Part shown: one piece after another, positions 1-9,600 of the stretch
Numbering within the stretch: position 1 is the stretch's first letter
Layout: each line of letters opens with the position of its first letter
From: QQVM01 sp964544885
Lineage (GTDB): Bacteria; Bacteroidota; Bacteroidia; AKYH767-A; 2013-40CM-41-45
Length of the DNA stretch: 64,000 nt
Assembly: GCA_964544885.1 (NCBI GenBank)
Contig: CAZJDX010000017.1
Span: forward strand, 1-64,000
Direction: 5' to 3'
Translations under genes and position numbers: made by a program
Notes under the pieces: generated by a model
What the model saw: the letters and a program-made list of their open reading frames with translations, nothing else
Told to the model about the DNA's origin: nothing
Databases searched by the model: none

Positions 1-241
1 TTCGGCTGTTCGCCCTTTGCTGCGCATCAAAAACCGGATAAAATAAGGCCGTCACCTGCTTTGAACCTAAGGTCTGTCAGAATCCCGATGACATATGCAT
101 CTGATGAATCATTGATGTCTAATAGCTGTTCAAGAGAGCGTTCTGAATTTTAATACCCAATCCTATAATTTTTTCGTCTTCACATTCATTAGCATTCATT
201 TTTATACCTTCAATTCGTGAAACCTTAAAAACAGATCAATC
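1..241. other. Left-edge intergenic stretch
   Basis: I see no convincing coding sequence, RNA gene or repeat here. The part next to the metallopeptidase start is AT-rich and presumably holds its promoter, but I could not pick a clear TAnnTTTG element. A gene could end just outside the left edge. Confidence 0.4.
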
Positions 242-1096
242 ATGTTGTGGAAAGGAAGAAGAACAAGCTCCAATGTTGAAGACAGACGCATGAGCGGTGG
301 AAAGAAAACCGTTATCGGAGGTGGTATCGGAGTTATTATTGTCATACTCATCTCCCTCCTTACCGGTCAGGATCCCACCAATCTCCTGCAACAGATGGAT
401 ACCGGCGCCTTGTCAGGCGGCAGTCAGAACACCACAGCGCTTACCGCGGAAGACAATGAAGCGGCGGAATTTGTGAAGGTGGTTCTTGCTGACAACGAAG
501 ACGTATGGAACAGCATTTTTTCTCAGGAAGGAAGCCGCTATCAGGAACCTGTACTTGTACTGTATCGCGACCAGGTGAGTTCAGCATGCGGTTCCGCAAG
601 TTCCGCCTCAGGACCCTTTTACTGTTCGGGTGATCAGAAGATATATATTGATCTGTCCTTTTATGATGAACTCAAGAACCGGTTTAATGCCCCCGGTGAT
701 TTTGCAATGGCCTACGTAGTCGCCCATGAGGTAGGCCATCATGTTCAGAATTTACTAGGCATATCCCGTAAGGTGCATGAACAAAGAGGAAGGGTTAGTG
801 AAGAGGAATTCAATAAACTCTCTGTACGACTGGAATTACAAGCCGACTTTCTTGCCGGTGTCTGGGCGCATCATGCCCATAAAATGAAATCAATACTTGA
901 AGAAGGCGATATCGAAGAAGCGCTCAATGCGGCAAGCGCTATCGGAGACGACCGTTTACAAAAACAGGCTCAGGGATATGTTGTTCCGGACGCTTTCACT
1001 CATGGCACTTCCGAACAAAGGATGCGTTGGTTTCATAAGGGATTTACCAGCGGTGATGTAGGTGAAGGTGATACCTTTTCCGCTTCATCGCTTTAA
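242..1096 (+). CDS. YpfJ-family neutral zinc metallopeptidase
   Basis: Membrane-anchored putative zinc metallopeptidase of the YpfJ/KPN_02809 family. The start (MLWKGRR...NVEDRR) matches the conserved family N-terminus. One membrane segment lies at about residues 24-41, followed by a low-complexity linker and the catalytic domain. The zinc motif HEVGHH is at residues 162-167, and a downstream Glu near residue 198 in LELQAD is a plausible third ligand. At 284 residues the length is normal for the family. The physiological substrate of the family is not established. The gene stands alone, followed by about 290 bases without a gene. Confidence 0.9.
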   Translation: MLWKGRRTSSNVEDRRMSGGKKTVIGGGIGVIIVILISLLTGQDPTNLLQQMDTGALSGGSQNTTALTAEDNEAAEFVKVVLADNEDVWNSIFSQEGSRYQEPVLVLYRDQVSSACGSASSASGPFYCSGDQKIYIDLSFYDELKNRFNAPGDFAMAYVVAHEVGHHVQNLLGISRKVHEQRGRVSEEEFNKLSVRLELQADFLAGVWAHHAHKMKSILEEGDIEEALNAASAIGDDRLQKQAQGYVVPDAFTHGTSEQRMRWFHKGFTSGDVGEGDTFSASSL

Positions 1097-1388
1097 CAGC
1101 TGAAGACAAACTTTTCCTTCATTCAAAAACAGGGCTCATGCCAGGATTTTTCTTTTAACGGGAATGAAACATGCCATCACTGTTGCGGTAAAAAAGCCAC
1201 CTGTAAGCTTCCTTTAAAGAATTTAAGGCATTTCAGTCCCGCTCTTTTAAATTCGGCTCCGAGGTTGTATATTCGCCCCTCCTTAAACGGAAATGAAAAA
1301 TCAATGCAACCTAACTGATTAGTTTACAGGTAGATGCATCGATACCGCAGGAGAGTATAATTTCAGATAAAAATTTAAAGAATATAAA
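1097..1388. other. Intergenic region before the PpiD-like gene
   Basis: No gene is visible. A TATATTCG sequence near 1267 resembles the Bacteroidota -7 element (TAnnTTTG) with one mismatch and could drive the downstream isomerase gene with a leader of about 110 bases. This is weak evidence. Confidence 0.3.
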
Positions 1389-3482
1389 ATGGCAGTTATT
1401 GGAAAAATCAGAAAGCGCGCCGGATTACTGATCGCTTTCATAGGAGTTTCGCTTCTTGCATTTATCCTGGGGGATGTACTTACCTCCGGTTCAGGATTAT
1501 TTGGGGCACAGAGTGATATAGTTGGTGAAATTGGTGGAGAGAAAATTCGTTACACCGAATTTGAAAAGAGGGTGGAAATGCTCACGGAAAACTACAGGAT
1601 CAATACCCAATCCGACAATGTGGACCAGAACACCCAGGACATGCTAAGAGAGCAAGCCTGGGGAATGTTTGTCAATGACAATACACTCGGTCTTGAATAC
1701 AAAAAACTTGGTATCACCGTTAGCCCGGAAGAGTTGTATCTGATGTGTACAGGACCGAATCCACACCCTCAGGTGAAGCAGGCATTTTCCAATCCGAATA
1801 CCGGTGAGTTTGATGCAACCGCGGTTGTAAAATTCCTGAAAGATCTGCCCAACCGGGAAGAAACCACCCAAAGACAGTGGAGACAGTTTGAGGACGCTAT
1901 CCGGGAAGAGAGAATTTCCAGCAAGTATAAGGACATGATCAAGGCAGGCATCTTCATTACTTCTGAAGAAGCGAAACAAGCCTACAATGACGCTCAGCGA
2001 AGCGCATCAGTACGTTACTTCCGTCTCGACTATAATACCATAGCTGATTCACTGGTAAAAATTGAAGAGAGCGATCTCAAGGCATATCACAGCGCCAATT
2101 CAACTAAATATAAACAAACCGAAGCGATCCGTAAAATTGAGTATGTGGCCTTTGATATCGCTCCTTCCGCGGCAGACCGCCAGGAAGCAAGCGATTGGAT
2201 AAATACAAAAGCTGAAGAGTTCGCGGAAAGCGTCAATGATATCGCTTTTGTTAATCAATACAGCGATACCCCATTCGATTCTACCTATCATGTGAAAGGA
2301 AGTTTAGCTCCGGTGCTTGATACTTTCATGTTCAATTCACCAACAGGAACTGTGGTTGGACCCTATATGGACGGGGATATTTTCAAGATCTCCAAACTGG
2401 TGTCCGAGCGCTTTCTTCCTGATTCGGTAAAAGCGCGGCACATTCTTATTTCGATTGAGAACAATGACACGGCAAAAGCTCTTTCGACGGCTGACAGTCT
2501 GAAAAATGCCATAAAACGCGGATCGAAATTCGCGGATCTTGCCAAACAATTATCCAAAGATCCGGGATCTGGGTCTAATGGCGGTGATCTGGGCTGGTTC
2601 AGGCAAGGTGCCATGGTACAACCTTTCAACGATGCCTGCTTCCTTGGGAAGAAGGGCGATATGCCGGTAGTCACATCTCAGTTTGGAGTCCACCTAATTG
2701 AGATTATGGATAAAGGAGTTCCGTCCAAGCAAATACAGGTAGCAACACTAGAGCGCAAAGTTGAACCGAGTCAAAAAACCTACGATGACATTTTTGCCAA
2801 AGCCAATGTCTTTGCTTCGACAAACAATACAGCGGCCTTGTTTGACAGCGCCTGTATCCGGGAAGGCCTGACAAAGCGAATCGCGGATAATATCCGTGAA
2901 ACGGATAAGAACATACCGGGGCTTGATTCACCACGTGAACTCATCCGCTGGACCTATCAGGCTGAAAAAGGCGACATATCGAAGGCTTTTTCACTTGGCG
3001 AGAAATATGTGGTAGCTCATCTTACAGAAATAAAGGACAAAGGAACATTACCACTTGAAAATGTACGTGAGCAGGTTACCGCTGAAGTAAGAAAGGAAAA
3101 GAAAGCAGCATTGCTTATCGAAAAGATCAATGCTGCCGGAGCCACCGGTTTTGATGACCTCGCGGCAAAGCTGAATGTGACCCCAGCATCGGCCGAAGCA
3201 GTAAATTTCCAGAACCCATATATACAGGGACTGGGGAATGAAGTAAAAGTTGTCGGCGCCATTTTCGGATTGAAGGCTGGTAAGATGTCCAAACCGATCA
3301 GTGGTGAAACCGGAGTTACGGTTGTTTATGTAAACTCCTTTACAGAACCTGCTGCTGCAAGCGATCTCAGTTCAAATGCAAAGCAATTAAAAGATCAAAG
3401 GAGTTCCCGAAGCGAATACGAAGTGGTGAATGCCTTAAAAGAGAAGGCAAATATTGAAGACAACCGCGGTAAATTTTATTGA
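1389..3482 (+). CDS. ppiD: PpiD/SurA-type peptidyl-prolyl isomerase, membrane anchored
   Basis: Periplasmic folding factor anchored in the inner membrane. The N-terminus has basic residues followed by one membrane segment (about residues 11-31), as in PpiD. A SurA_N-like chaperone region follows. A parvulin (PPIC) rotamase domain starts at about residue 347 with VKARHILIS and runs to about 440, including the conserved GGDLGWF stretch. The C-terminal part resembles the second rotamase-like and chaperone region of PpiD. The 697-residue length fits Bacteroidota PpiD homologues. By family, it should help newly exported outer-membrane and periplasmic proteins fold. It is a single-gene unit with a strong terminator right after the stop. 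Confidence 0.88.
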   Translation: MAVIGKIRKRAGLLIAFIGVSLLAFILGDVLTSGSGLFGAQSDIVGEIGGEKIRYTEFEKRVEMLTENYRINTQSDNVDQNTQDMLREQAWGMFVNDNTLGLEYKKLGITVSPEELYLMCTGPNPHPQVKQAFSNPNTGEFDATAVVKFLKDLPNREETTQRQWRQFEDAIREERISSKYKDMIKAGIFITSEEAKQAYNDAQRSASVRYFRLDYNTIADSLVKIEESDLKAYHSANSTKYKQTEAIRKIEYVAFDIAPSAADRQEASDWINTKAEEFAESVNDIAFVNQYSDTPFDSTYHVKGSLAPVLDTFMFNSPTGTVVGPYMDGDIFKISKLVSERFLPDSVKARHILISIENNDTAKALSTADSLKNAIKRGSKFADLAKQLSKDPGSGSNGGDLGWFRQGAMVQPFNDACFLGKKGDMPVVTSQFGVHLIEIMDKGVPSKQIQVATLERKVEPSQKTYDDIFAKANVFASTNNTAALFDSACIREGLTKRIADNIRETDKNIPGLDSPRELIRWTYQAEKGDISKAFSLGEKYVVAHLTEIKDKGTLPLENVREQVTAEVRKEKKAALLIEKINAAGATGFDDLAAKLNVTPASAEAVNFQNPYIQGLGNEVKVVGAIFGLKAGKMSKPISGETGVTVVYVNSFTEPAAASDLSSNAKQLKDQRSSRSEYEVVNALKEKANIEDNRGKFY

Positions 3483-3500
3483 GATATTTATTCTGATATT

Positions 3501-3531
3501 AAAAAGTCCGGCCTTACCGGACTTTTTTTTT
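3501..3531 (+). terminator. Rho-independent terminator after the PpiD-like gene
   Basis: An 11-base perfect stem (AAAAAGTCCGG / CCGGACTTTTT) with the five-base loop CCTTA ends in a run of T. It starts about 20 bases after the stop codon. The A run on the 5' side means it may also work leftward. Confidence 0.93.
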
Positions 3532-3565
3532 GCTTATTTCTAAACTCCCTGGATTGAAGATTTGA

Positions 3566-4075
3566 CTAGTGTAAAGCAAATGTCCTGACAAAATCAATGT
3601 GTCCGGGCGCAGAATGACAAGCGGTACAGGCATTACCCTTTTTTGCCGCGGAATAAATTACATCTCCGGAAGGACCGTACTCAGCCCATATCCACCCGCC
3701 TCCGCTGTTCTGATCAATGCTCGATTTATACATCACAGCGTATAAATTCAGCGAAGATCCGGGCGCATCATAGATTTCCTTCACTACCAATGATCCATCC
3801 GGAAACCTGTCGGAATTAAGAGTACTCAAATCACTGTTCATCGCATTCGCAGCAATTTCATTGAAACGGATGCGCACAAAGCTTCCGTGGGGACTGCTTC
3901 CGTCAGACAGCAGTGTATCGGTAGTTCTTTTGAAATACTGATAACCGCTGACAGTCCCGGATAGGCCGAAAAGCGTATTGTCGTTTATGCTTAACTCCTC
4001 CCCCTGATCATAGGAACAAGAACCGAGCAATGTTGCGATCATGATGCAACCTAATATTTCTTTAATATTTTTCAA
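3566..4075 (-). CDS. Cytochrome P460-like haem lipoprotein (copy 1)
   Basis: Small secreted lipoprotein with a C-terminal c-type haem motif. The signal peptide ends in a lipobox (LLGSC). The rest resembles the cytochrome P460 / c'-beta fold: a VMYK segment, a GGGWIWAEY segment, then CTACH at residues 150-154, followed by a DFVRT segment that corresponds to the conserved DYVFT-like tail of the family. Family members bind haem through CxxCH plus, in true P460, a Lys cross-link, and act on hydroxylamine, NO or peroxide. Function here is not proven. The start is a TTG codon at 4075. The only nearby ATG would remove the basic part of the signal peptide, so I kept TTG. It is paralogous to the gene at 4267-4725. 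Confidence 0.75.
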   Translation of the reverse strand: MKNIKEILGCIMIATLLGSCSYDQGEELSINDNTLFGLSGTVSGYQYFKRTTDTLLSDGSSPHGSFVRIRFNEIAANAMNSDLSTLNSDRFPDGSLVVKEIYDAPGSSLNLYAVMYKSSIDQNSGGGWIWAEYGPSGDVIYSAAKKGNACTACHSAPGHIDFVRTFALH

Positions 4076-4210
4076 GCTGTGAATCCGTTTGGTCAGAGAG
4101 TACAGATATGTTCAAAATTAAAAAAATCAAGCGAAATAAACAGGGAAAAGAGTCTTACTAAATGCCAACGGATCTCCGGCTCATCCGGTCACATCAGTTT
4201 ATATCCAGTT

Positions 4211-4245
4211 GAAAAAGAAAGAGGCTGCCCTTTTGAGACAGCCTC
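4211..4245 (-). terminator. Terminator for the second P460-like gene
   Basis: Read leftward: GAGGCTG, an 11-base loop, CAGCCTC, then TTTCTTTTTC. It lies just after the stop of the gene at 4267-4725, so the two paralogues are probably separate transcription units. Confidence 0.85.
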
Positions 4246-4266
4246 AACGTTTATGCTCAGACTGGT

Positions 4267-4725
4267 TCAGAATTCAAGAACCAGATTGGAAGATTTTCCA
4301 TGGCAGGAATTACAACTGTTACCTTTGAGATTCACACTATAAGTCGAATTTCCATCAGCGTCATAACTGGCCCAGAGCCATCCTTCATGCGCATTCGGAT
4401 CCGCAGGCGCCTTGTACATCACATCATATCCGGTTACCTTACCCTGTTCATCCAGATATTCCTTGACAAGCATGGAGTTTGTGGCATAGGTTACTGCCAT
4501 TTCACCTTTTCCGGCCATACTGTTCCTTGCAATGTCATTCATCCTGATCCTGAAATTCTCCTTCTTCATTCTGGACACTGATGCTGCAGCTACATCGTTA
4601 TTTGATTGTTTTACCACTGTGATGAGTGATTCATCCGAAATGGATGCAGACTCATCGGATTCGCGTGAACATGAGGCCATCATGAGGCAGAAGGCCAGGC
4701 TTGAGAGTGTGTAGAGTTTCTTCAT
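4267..4725 (-). CDS. Cytochrome P460-like haem lipoprotein (copy 2)
   Basis: Paralogue of the gene at 3566-4075 and upstream of it in the direction of reading. It has a lipoprotein signal peptide (MMASC lipobox), the paired segments YDVMYKAP and EGWLWASYD, and the haem motif CNSCH at residues 138-142. The C-terminal tail is shorter than in copy 1 and lacks the DFVRT-like stretch, so the haem pocket may differ. The 152-residue length matches compact P460 domains. The haem should be attached outside the cytoplasm. Redox role, partner and ligand are unknown. The ATG start is clear, and a terminator follows the gene. Confidence 0.75.
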   Translation of the reverse strand: MKKLYTLSSLAFCLMMASCSRESDESASISDESLITVVKQSNNDVAAASVSRMKKENFRIRMNDIARNSMAGKGEMAVTYATNSMLVKEYLDEQGKVTGYDVMYKAPADPNAHEGWLWASYDADGNSTYSVNLKGNSCNSCHGKSSNLVLEF

Positions 4726-5037
4726 GGTTTTAAATATTCAGAGAAAGATACTTCAAGAGAAAAGGGACAGTGTCTTGAAATTGTCATGAAGAGGCCTGAG
4801 AATGAAGATAATACAAAAAGGGCATCAAAAACTGAAAATTTTACCACTCGCATGTATATTATCCTCACTATAAGGCCGACTATTCAAAGGGCCGGACAGG
4901 ATAATAATGGATTATTCCAACCCGTAAGAGCAAAATCAGATAGACATGGTGAAAGCCAAATGGAATGATTATCTTCTCTCTGAGTGAGAGATTTTAATCT
5001 TCTGCATAAACCGGATTTAAAGGAAAACGGAACCCCA
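4726..5037. other. Intergenic stretch between P460-like gene and rodA
   Basis: No coding sequence is supported. A small hairpin, TCTCTC-TGAGT-GAGAGA followed by TTTT, lies at 4975-4995, about 45 bases beyond the rodA stop. Its T run is on the + strand, so it is a poor terminator for rodA. The rest looks featureless. Confidence 0.4.
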
Positions 5038-6300
5038 TCAACGCAATATCTGCAGCCGGTAGGCATCCAACTTGATAAAAATGAACAACAATATGGTGAA
5101 TGACCAAAGTGAAGATCCACCGTAACTGAAGAAGGGTAATGGGATACCAATGACCGGTGCCAGTCCAATCGTCATGCCTATATTGATCATCAGGTGAAAG
5201 AAGAGAATGGATGCCACTCCGTAACCGTAAATTCTGGAATACTGAGAACGTTGTCTTTCGGCGACAAAAATAATTCTGCTTAATAAAGCCATGAATAATC
5301 CGATTACAACCAAACTACCAACAAAACCCCACTCCTCACCTACTGTACAGAATATGAAGTCTGTGCTTTGCTCCGGCACAAAATCATATTTAGTCTGGGT
5401 GCCTTGCAGAAATCCTTTACCGAAAAGTCCTCCCGAACCTATTGCGATCTTGCTCTGGTTCACGTTATATCCCGCACCCTTCAGATCGGTTTCCTTCCCA
5501 AGGAGTACATCAATGCGCGTTTTCTGATGCGGTTGTAATACCTTATTGTAAGCATAGTTCACGCCATATACCATGCCTATGGCAAGTAAGGCACCGGAAG
5601 AGATTATGAGGATGTTTCGTTTGTTTTTTCTTACGAGTAAGAGAAAAAGTATGGCTACACCGATCAGGATGGAGATCAGTGTTGTATTCTTGACAAGGAG
5701 GGTGAGTACGAACAATGCTACTGTGATGAAAGCCAGCAGGAGAAAATTGCCACTCAGTCCTTCCCTGTATAAGACAAAGATGAAGGCTCCAAAGACAAGC
5801 GCCGAACCGGTATCGTTTTGCAAAAGAATGATGAGCGCGGGAATCCCCAGAATGATTGCCGATATCAGCTTCGTTCGTGTATCCTGCATGCGGATATCAA
5901 GTGTACTGAGATATTTGGCCAGCGCCATGTTAGTGGCAAATTTCGCGAACTCTGCAGGTTGCAATTTAAAACTACCGATATCGATCCAGCCAAATGAACC
6001 TTTGACATCCCTTGCAAAAACGAATGTTGAAAGCAGGAGAAGAACAAAGATGACATAAATAGGATATGAAAAGGCGGCATAGAACTTTCCATCTATCACC
6101 AGGATCATCAGGGCAAGGATAAAGGCTCCGCCAATCCACAATGTTTGTTTCCCATAGCTCTGACTGAGATCAAATATACTGCTGTGTTCTTCATTGAAAA
6201 CGGCCGCATAGATATTCAGCCATCCCATGAGCACCATGACGATGAAAAGGCTCACCATCATCCAGTCTATGTTCTGCAATATGTTATTCTGATCCCGCAT
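5038..6300 (-). CDS. rodA: RodA, SEDS peptidoglycan glycosyltransferase
   Basis: Polytopic inner-membrane glycan polymerase of the SEDS family (RodA/FtsW/SpoVE). It polymerises lipid II during sidewall growth together with PBP2. The 420-residue protein has about ten hydrophobic segments. Conserved SEDS stretches include KLQPAEFAKFA, FVPEQSTDFIFCTVGEEWGF and the C-terminal IGIPLPFFSYGGSS. It is the last gene of the leftward mreB-mreC-mreD-mrdA-rodA operon and starts seven bases after the PBP2 stop. I assign RodA rather than FtsW because it sits next to mrdA and mreBCD. Confidence 0.95.
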   Translation of the reverse strand: MRDQNNILQNIDWMMVSLFIVMVLMGWLNIYAAVFNEEHSSIFDLSQSYGKQTLWIGGAFILALMILVIDGKFYAAFSYPIYVIFVLLLLSTFVFARDVKGSFGWIDIGSFKLQPAEFAKFATNMALAKYLSTLDIRMQDTRTKLISAIILGIPALIILLQNDTGSALVFGAFIFVLYREGLSGNFLLLAFITVALFVLTLLVKNTTLISILIGVAILFLLLVRKNKRNILIISSGALLAIGMVYGVNYAYNKVLQPHQKTRIDVLLGKETDLKGAGYNVNQSKIAIGSGGLFGKGFLQGTQTKYDFVPEQSTDFIFCTVGEEWGFVGSLVVIGLFMALLSRIIFVAERQRSQYSRIYGYGVASILFFHLMINIGMTIGLAPVIGIPLPFFSYGGSSLWSFTILLFIFIKLDAYRLQILR

Positions 6301-6307
6301 TCCCTTA

Positions 6308-8203
6308 TTATCTAAGTTCCTCCTTCCTTACGGCGAGAGTTCTTTTGAGACTGTCATTCTTCAAACCTTCCTGAGGGACTGCCGGCAATTTCACTTCGGG
6401 CAGGATTACTCCTTCTTTCATTCTTTTCTCCATCTCAGGACGAGTAATTGTATCTGTCAGATATTGTTCAATGATCAGTGAGGCGATGGGTGCGGCCCAT
6501 TGGGAACCGAATCCTGAATTCTCAACCGAAACAGCAATGGCAATCTTCGGATTTACCTTGGGTGCGAAGGCCACATACATGGAATGATCCTTCCCGTGAG
6601 GGTTTTGCGCAGTACCGGTCTTTCCACAGACTGTAATATCCTTTAGTCTTGTGGCAGCCGCCGTACCAACCTCCACGACATCCTCCATGCCATCGATCAC
6701 TACTTCGAAATATTTCCGGTCAATTCCAAGGGAGTGTTTTATTCTGAATTCTTTCGGCAGATACTTTGCTTCACCAATGGCTTTCACGACATGCGGTGTA
6801 TAGTAATATCCCCGGTTAGCTATACCGGCGATGATGTTGGCATTCTGGAGAGGCGTTATTCCCAATTCACCCTGACCAATTCCCAGAGAAATAATAGTAG
6901 ATGATCGCCATTGTCCTTTTCCAAAGTACTTGTCATAATAAGCGATGGAAGGAACCGAACCCTTCAATACATGCGGAAGGTCAGCATCCAGCCTGACACC
7001 GATCCCGAATTTGGCTATACCTTCTCTCCAGGCAGCGAAAGCAGTTTCGGTATTTTTATATTTATCATTATCAATTACTGAACGAAATACATAACTGTAA
7101 TATGAATTGCAGGAATGTGTGATGGAGGCTCTCAGGTCAAGAGGTGTCGGGTGCGGATGGCATTTCGGCTTGCCTCCGCCGGGAGGATAACCACCATGAC
7201 AAGGGTACCTTGTTGCCGGAAAGAGCGTATGTTCCTGTTGCGCCAGGAGGGCCATGACCAATTTGAAGGTTGATCCGGGAGGATACGTAGCCATTTGTGA
7301 CCTGTTGAACAGTGGTTTATAGGGGTCTTTAAGCAGGTTCACATAATTCTTTGTACGGGCACGACCTACGAGCAGATTGGGATCATAAGACGGAGAACTC
7401 ACCATACAGAGTATTTCCCCAGTTGAAGGTTCTATGGCAACGATACTTCCAACTTTATTCTGAAGAAGCTGCTCACCCAATAACTGCAATTCTCCATCAA
7501 GTGAAAGAGTAAGATTTTCGCCGGCAATGGAGGCGGTGTCATATCTTCCATTCTGAAAACTCCCCTTCTCCCTGTTAAATACGTCCACCATTACTCTCCG
7601 AACACCCCGTCTCCCTCTCAGCTGTTCTTCATAGGATTTTTCTATCCCGCTCTTTCCTATGTAATCACCATCCTTGTAATAAGAATCTTTCCGTGTAATG
7701 GATGTATCAACCTCTCCGATATAACCGAAAAGATGCGCGGCAATTGGCCTGGGGTATTTTCTTAAAGTCCTTGCTTCGACATAAAATCCGGGAAACTTGT
7801 AGAGCTTTTCCTGCAGAGTGGCGTAGGTTTCAACCGATAATTGCTTTTCAAACAAACTGGATTTATAGGGCGAATAGGCTTTTGCCTTGTTAAACTTTTC
7901 GACATACTCTTCAGGGCTTATGCCTATGAGTCTGCACAATTCCAGTGTATCAAGGTTCTTTGCCTGTCTGGGTGTAATCATAAGATCATAGACCGGCTCG
8001 TTATAGACAAGCAATTGTCCCTTACGGTCATAGATCAATCCACGTGAGGGATAGTCGGTGATGAGTCGCATAACATTATTGGTGGCAGAGGTTGAATAAC
8101 TCTGATCCAGCACCTGCAGATAAAACAGGCGAATGAGATAGACTATCCCCACCGAGAGAAAAATAAGAAAGATTACGGTTCTTCTACCCGACGATACGTT
8201 CAT
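6308..8203 (-). CDS. mrdA: Penicillin-binding protein 2 (transpeptidase)
   Basis: Class B penicillin-binding protein that cross-links sidewall peptidoglycan with RodA. It has one N-terminal membrane segment, a dimerisation region and a transpeptidase domain. The active-site motifs are visible: STFK (Ser near residue 310), SCN, and KTGTAQ near residue 528. I place the start at the ATG at 8203 (MNVSSGRR). A TTG seven codons further upstream is in frame but less likely. The start overlaps the mreD 3' end by about 20 bases, which suggests translational coupling. Length (631 residues) is normal. Confidence 0.95.
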   Translation of the reverse strand: MNVSSGRRTVIFLIFLSVGIVYLIRLFYLQVLDQSYSTSATNNVMRLITDYPSRGLIYDRKGQLLVYNEPVYDLMITPRQAKNLDTLELCRLIGISPEEYVEKFNKAKAYSPYKSSLFEKQLSVETYATLQEKLYKFPGFYVEARTLRKYPRPIAAHLFGYIGEVDTSITRKDSYYKDGDYIGKSGIEKSYEEQLRGRRGVRRVMVDVFNREKGSFQNGRYDTASIAGENLTLSLDGELQLLGEQLLQNKVGSIVAIEPSTGEILCMVSSPSYDPNLLVGRARTKNYVNLLKDPYKPLFNRSQMATYPPGSTFKLVMALLAQQEHTLFPATRYPCHGGYPPGGGKPKCHPHPTPLDLRASITHSCNSYYSYVFRSVIDNDKYKNTETAFAAWREGIAKFGIGVRLDADLPHVLKGSVPSIAYYDKYFGKGQWRSSTIISLGIGQGELGITPLQNANIIAGIANRGYYYTPHVVKAIGEAKYLPKEFRIKHSLGIDRKYFEVVIDGMEDVVEVGTAAATRLKDITVCGKTGTAQNPHGKDHSMYVAFAPKVNPKIAIAVSVENSGFGSQWAAPIASLIIEQYLTDTITRPEMEKRMKEGVILPEVKLPAVPQEGLKNDSLKRTLAVRKEELR

Positions 8204-8717
8204 TGCGCTTGAGTGAACTTCCAAATAAGTACTGACCCAGCACGATCAGTAAAATGGTTATGGCTCCGTTCAGGATGGCTTTATAAAACGTGATGAAAAA
8301 CTCACTGAAACGAAACACTTCCACATAAAAGTACACAAGATGATGCAGGAGAACAAGAATACTTACATAGGTGATAAACCATTTGAAACCCATCACACCC
8401 GGGTTCAGCCTTGTTTCAGGTTCGTATCCGTCCCGCGGAGCAATAAGCCGGAGAACGGCCGGCCTGGCAAAAGCGGTGAATACAGTGGCCGCCGCATGCA
8501 TTCCCATCGTGTTCCCGAACATGTCAATGACCAGTCCGGTTACAAATGCCGTGATCAGTAATAGCCACTTCGGAGTTTCGACAGGCAATGTCAGAATGAA
8601 GAATATGTACACATAGGGATTCACGTATCCGTTCCACTGAATATGATTGAGTACGAGAACCTGGATTGCCACCAGGAAGAGGAAACGTATAACAATCTGA
8701 ATAATTTTAGCGATCAT
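8184..8717 (-). CDS. mreD: MreD, rod-shape determining membrane protein
   Basis: Small hydrophobic protein of the elongation complex, 177 residues with about five membrane segments. Sequence identity within the MreD family is low, so the call rests on size, topology and position between mreC and mrdA. It overlaps mreC by about ten bases at its start and mrdA by about 20 bases at its end, as expected for a tightly coupled operon. Confidence 0.88.
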   Translation of the reverse strand: MIAKIIQIVIRFLFLVAIQVLVLNHIQWNGYVNPYVYIFFILTLPVETPKWLLLITAFVTGLVIDMFGNTMGMHAAATVFTAFARPAVLRLIAPRDGYEPETRLNPGVMGFKWFITYVSILVLLHHLVYFYVEVFRFSEFFITFYKAILNGAITILLIVLGQYLFGSSLKRNERIVG

Positions 8718-9540
8718 CTTTCTGCGGCTCCTCCAGTGCCAGTTGCTCTTCCTTTAACAGGTTGGTGACAATGTATACGTAGCTTAGTTTTCCAAAAGGC
8801 GTGGATAATTTCACGGTGATTTCCTGAAAATTATCACCCGTATCCGGATTAACGTCGCTTACGATCCCGATCAGGATTCCTTCCGGGAAAATCGAGGAGA
8901 AAGAACTGGTAATGATCGTATCTCCCCTGCTGACCTTCACATGTTTGGCTATATCCTTCAGTGAGGCCCTGGTTTCATCGTATCCATCCCAAACCAGGGA
9001 TCCAATGTATCCGCTGTTCTTCAGGCGCGCGCTGACCCTGGAGTCCTTATGCAGGAATGACATGACGGAACAAAAATGATCCGAAACATCCTTGACGATT
9101 CCAACGATCCCGTCACCGGAAATGACACCCATCTCCGGACGAACTCCATGATTGGAGCCTTTGTTGAGCGTCAGGTAATTATTTCTCCGGTTAACGGAAT
9201 TATTTATGACTCTTGAATTGATGAAGGTATATTGCTGAAGATAAATGCTGTCATTCTTCACCTTGCTGAGAACGCTGTCAATATAGTAAACATCGGGAAT
9301 CAGCGATTTCAATCCGGCGTTCTGTCTCGCCAGCGCGTCATTGGTAGTGCGTAAATTGATAAATCCAGTTACCGAACTCACGACAGAATTGACCTCTGCA
9401 ACCACTTTATTGGTGGAATTGAGCACGCTTGCCTGCTGGAAATTATTATTTCTGACGATAAGTAATGCGCAAACAACTTCCAGCAGCAGGAAGAAGATGA
9501 AAAAATTATACTTCCACAGAAAGTAAAAAAGATTACGCAT
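8707..9540 (-). CDS. mreC: MreC, rod-shape determining protein
   Basis: Bitopic membrane protein whose periplasmic part links MreB to PBP2. It has an N-terminal membrane segment (about residues 10-27), a coiled-coil-like region, then the MreC beta domain with typical stretches such as VSGDGIVGIV and SRVSARLKNSGYIGSLVWDG. The 277-residue length is normal. It is second in the mreB-to-rodA operon, 60 bases after mreB. Confidence 0.93.
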   Translation of the reverse strand: MRNLFYFLWKYNFFIFFLLLEVVCALLIVRNNNFQQASVLNSTNKVVAEVNSVVSSVTGFINLRTTNDALARQNAGLKSLIPDVYYIDSVLSKVKNDSIYLQQYTFINSRVINNSVNRRNNYLTLNKGSNHGVRPEMGVISGDGIVGIVKDVSDHFCSVMSFLHKDSRVSARLKNSGYIGSLVWDGYDETRASLKDIAKHVKVSRGDTIITSSFSSIFPEGILIGIVSDVNPDTGDNFQEITVKLSTPFGKLSYVYIVTNLLKEEQLALEEPQKDDR

Positions 9541-9600
9541 TCTTCTTGTTGTACTCCGGCTGAACCGCCAGCGGACCGACGGGGCAATTTTCCGTGAGTG

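Noticed and set aside
4079..4342. Short + strand frame between the two P460-like genes
   Set aside because: It spans a terminator and the 3' end of a real gene on the other strand; no homology or start signal.
4975..4995. Hairpin downstream of rodA as a terminator
   Set aside because: Its T run is on the wrong strand for rodA and no + strand gene precedes it.
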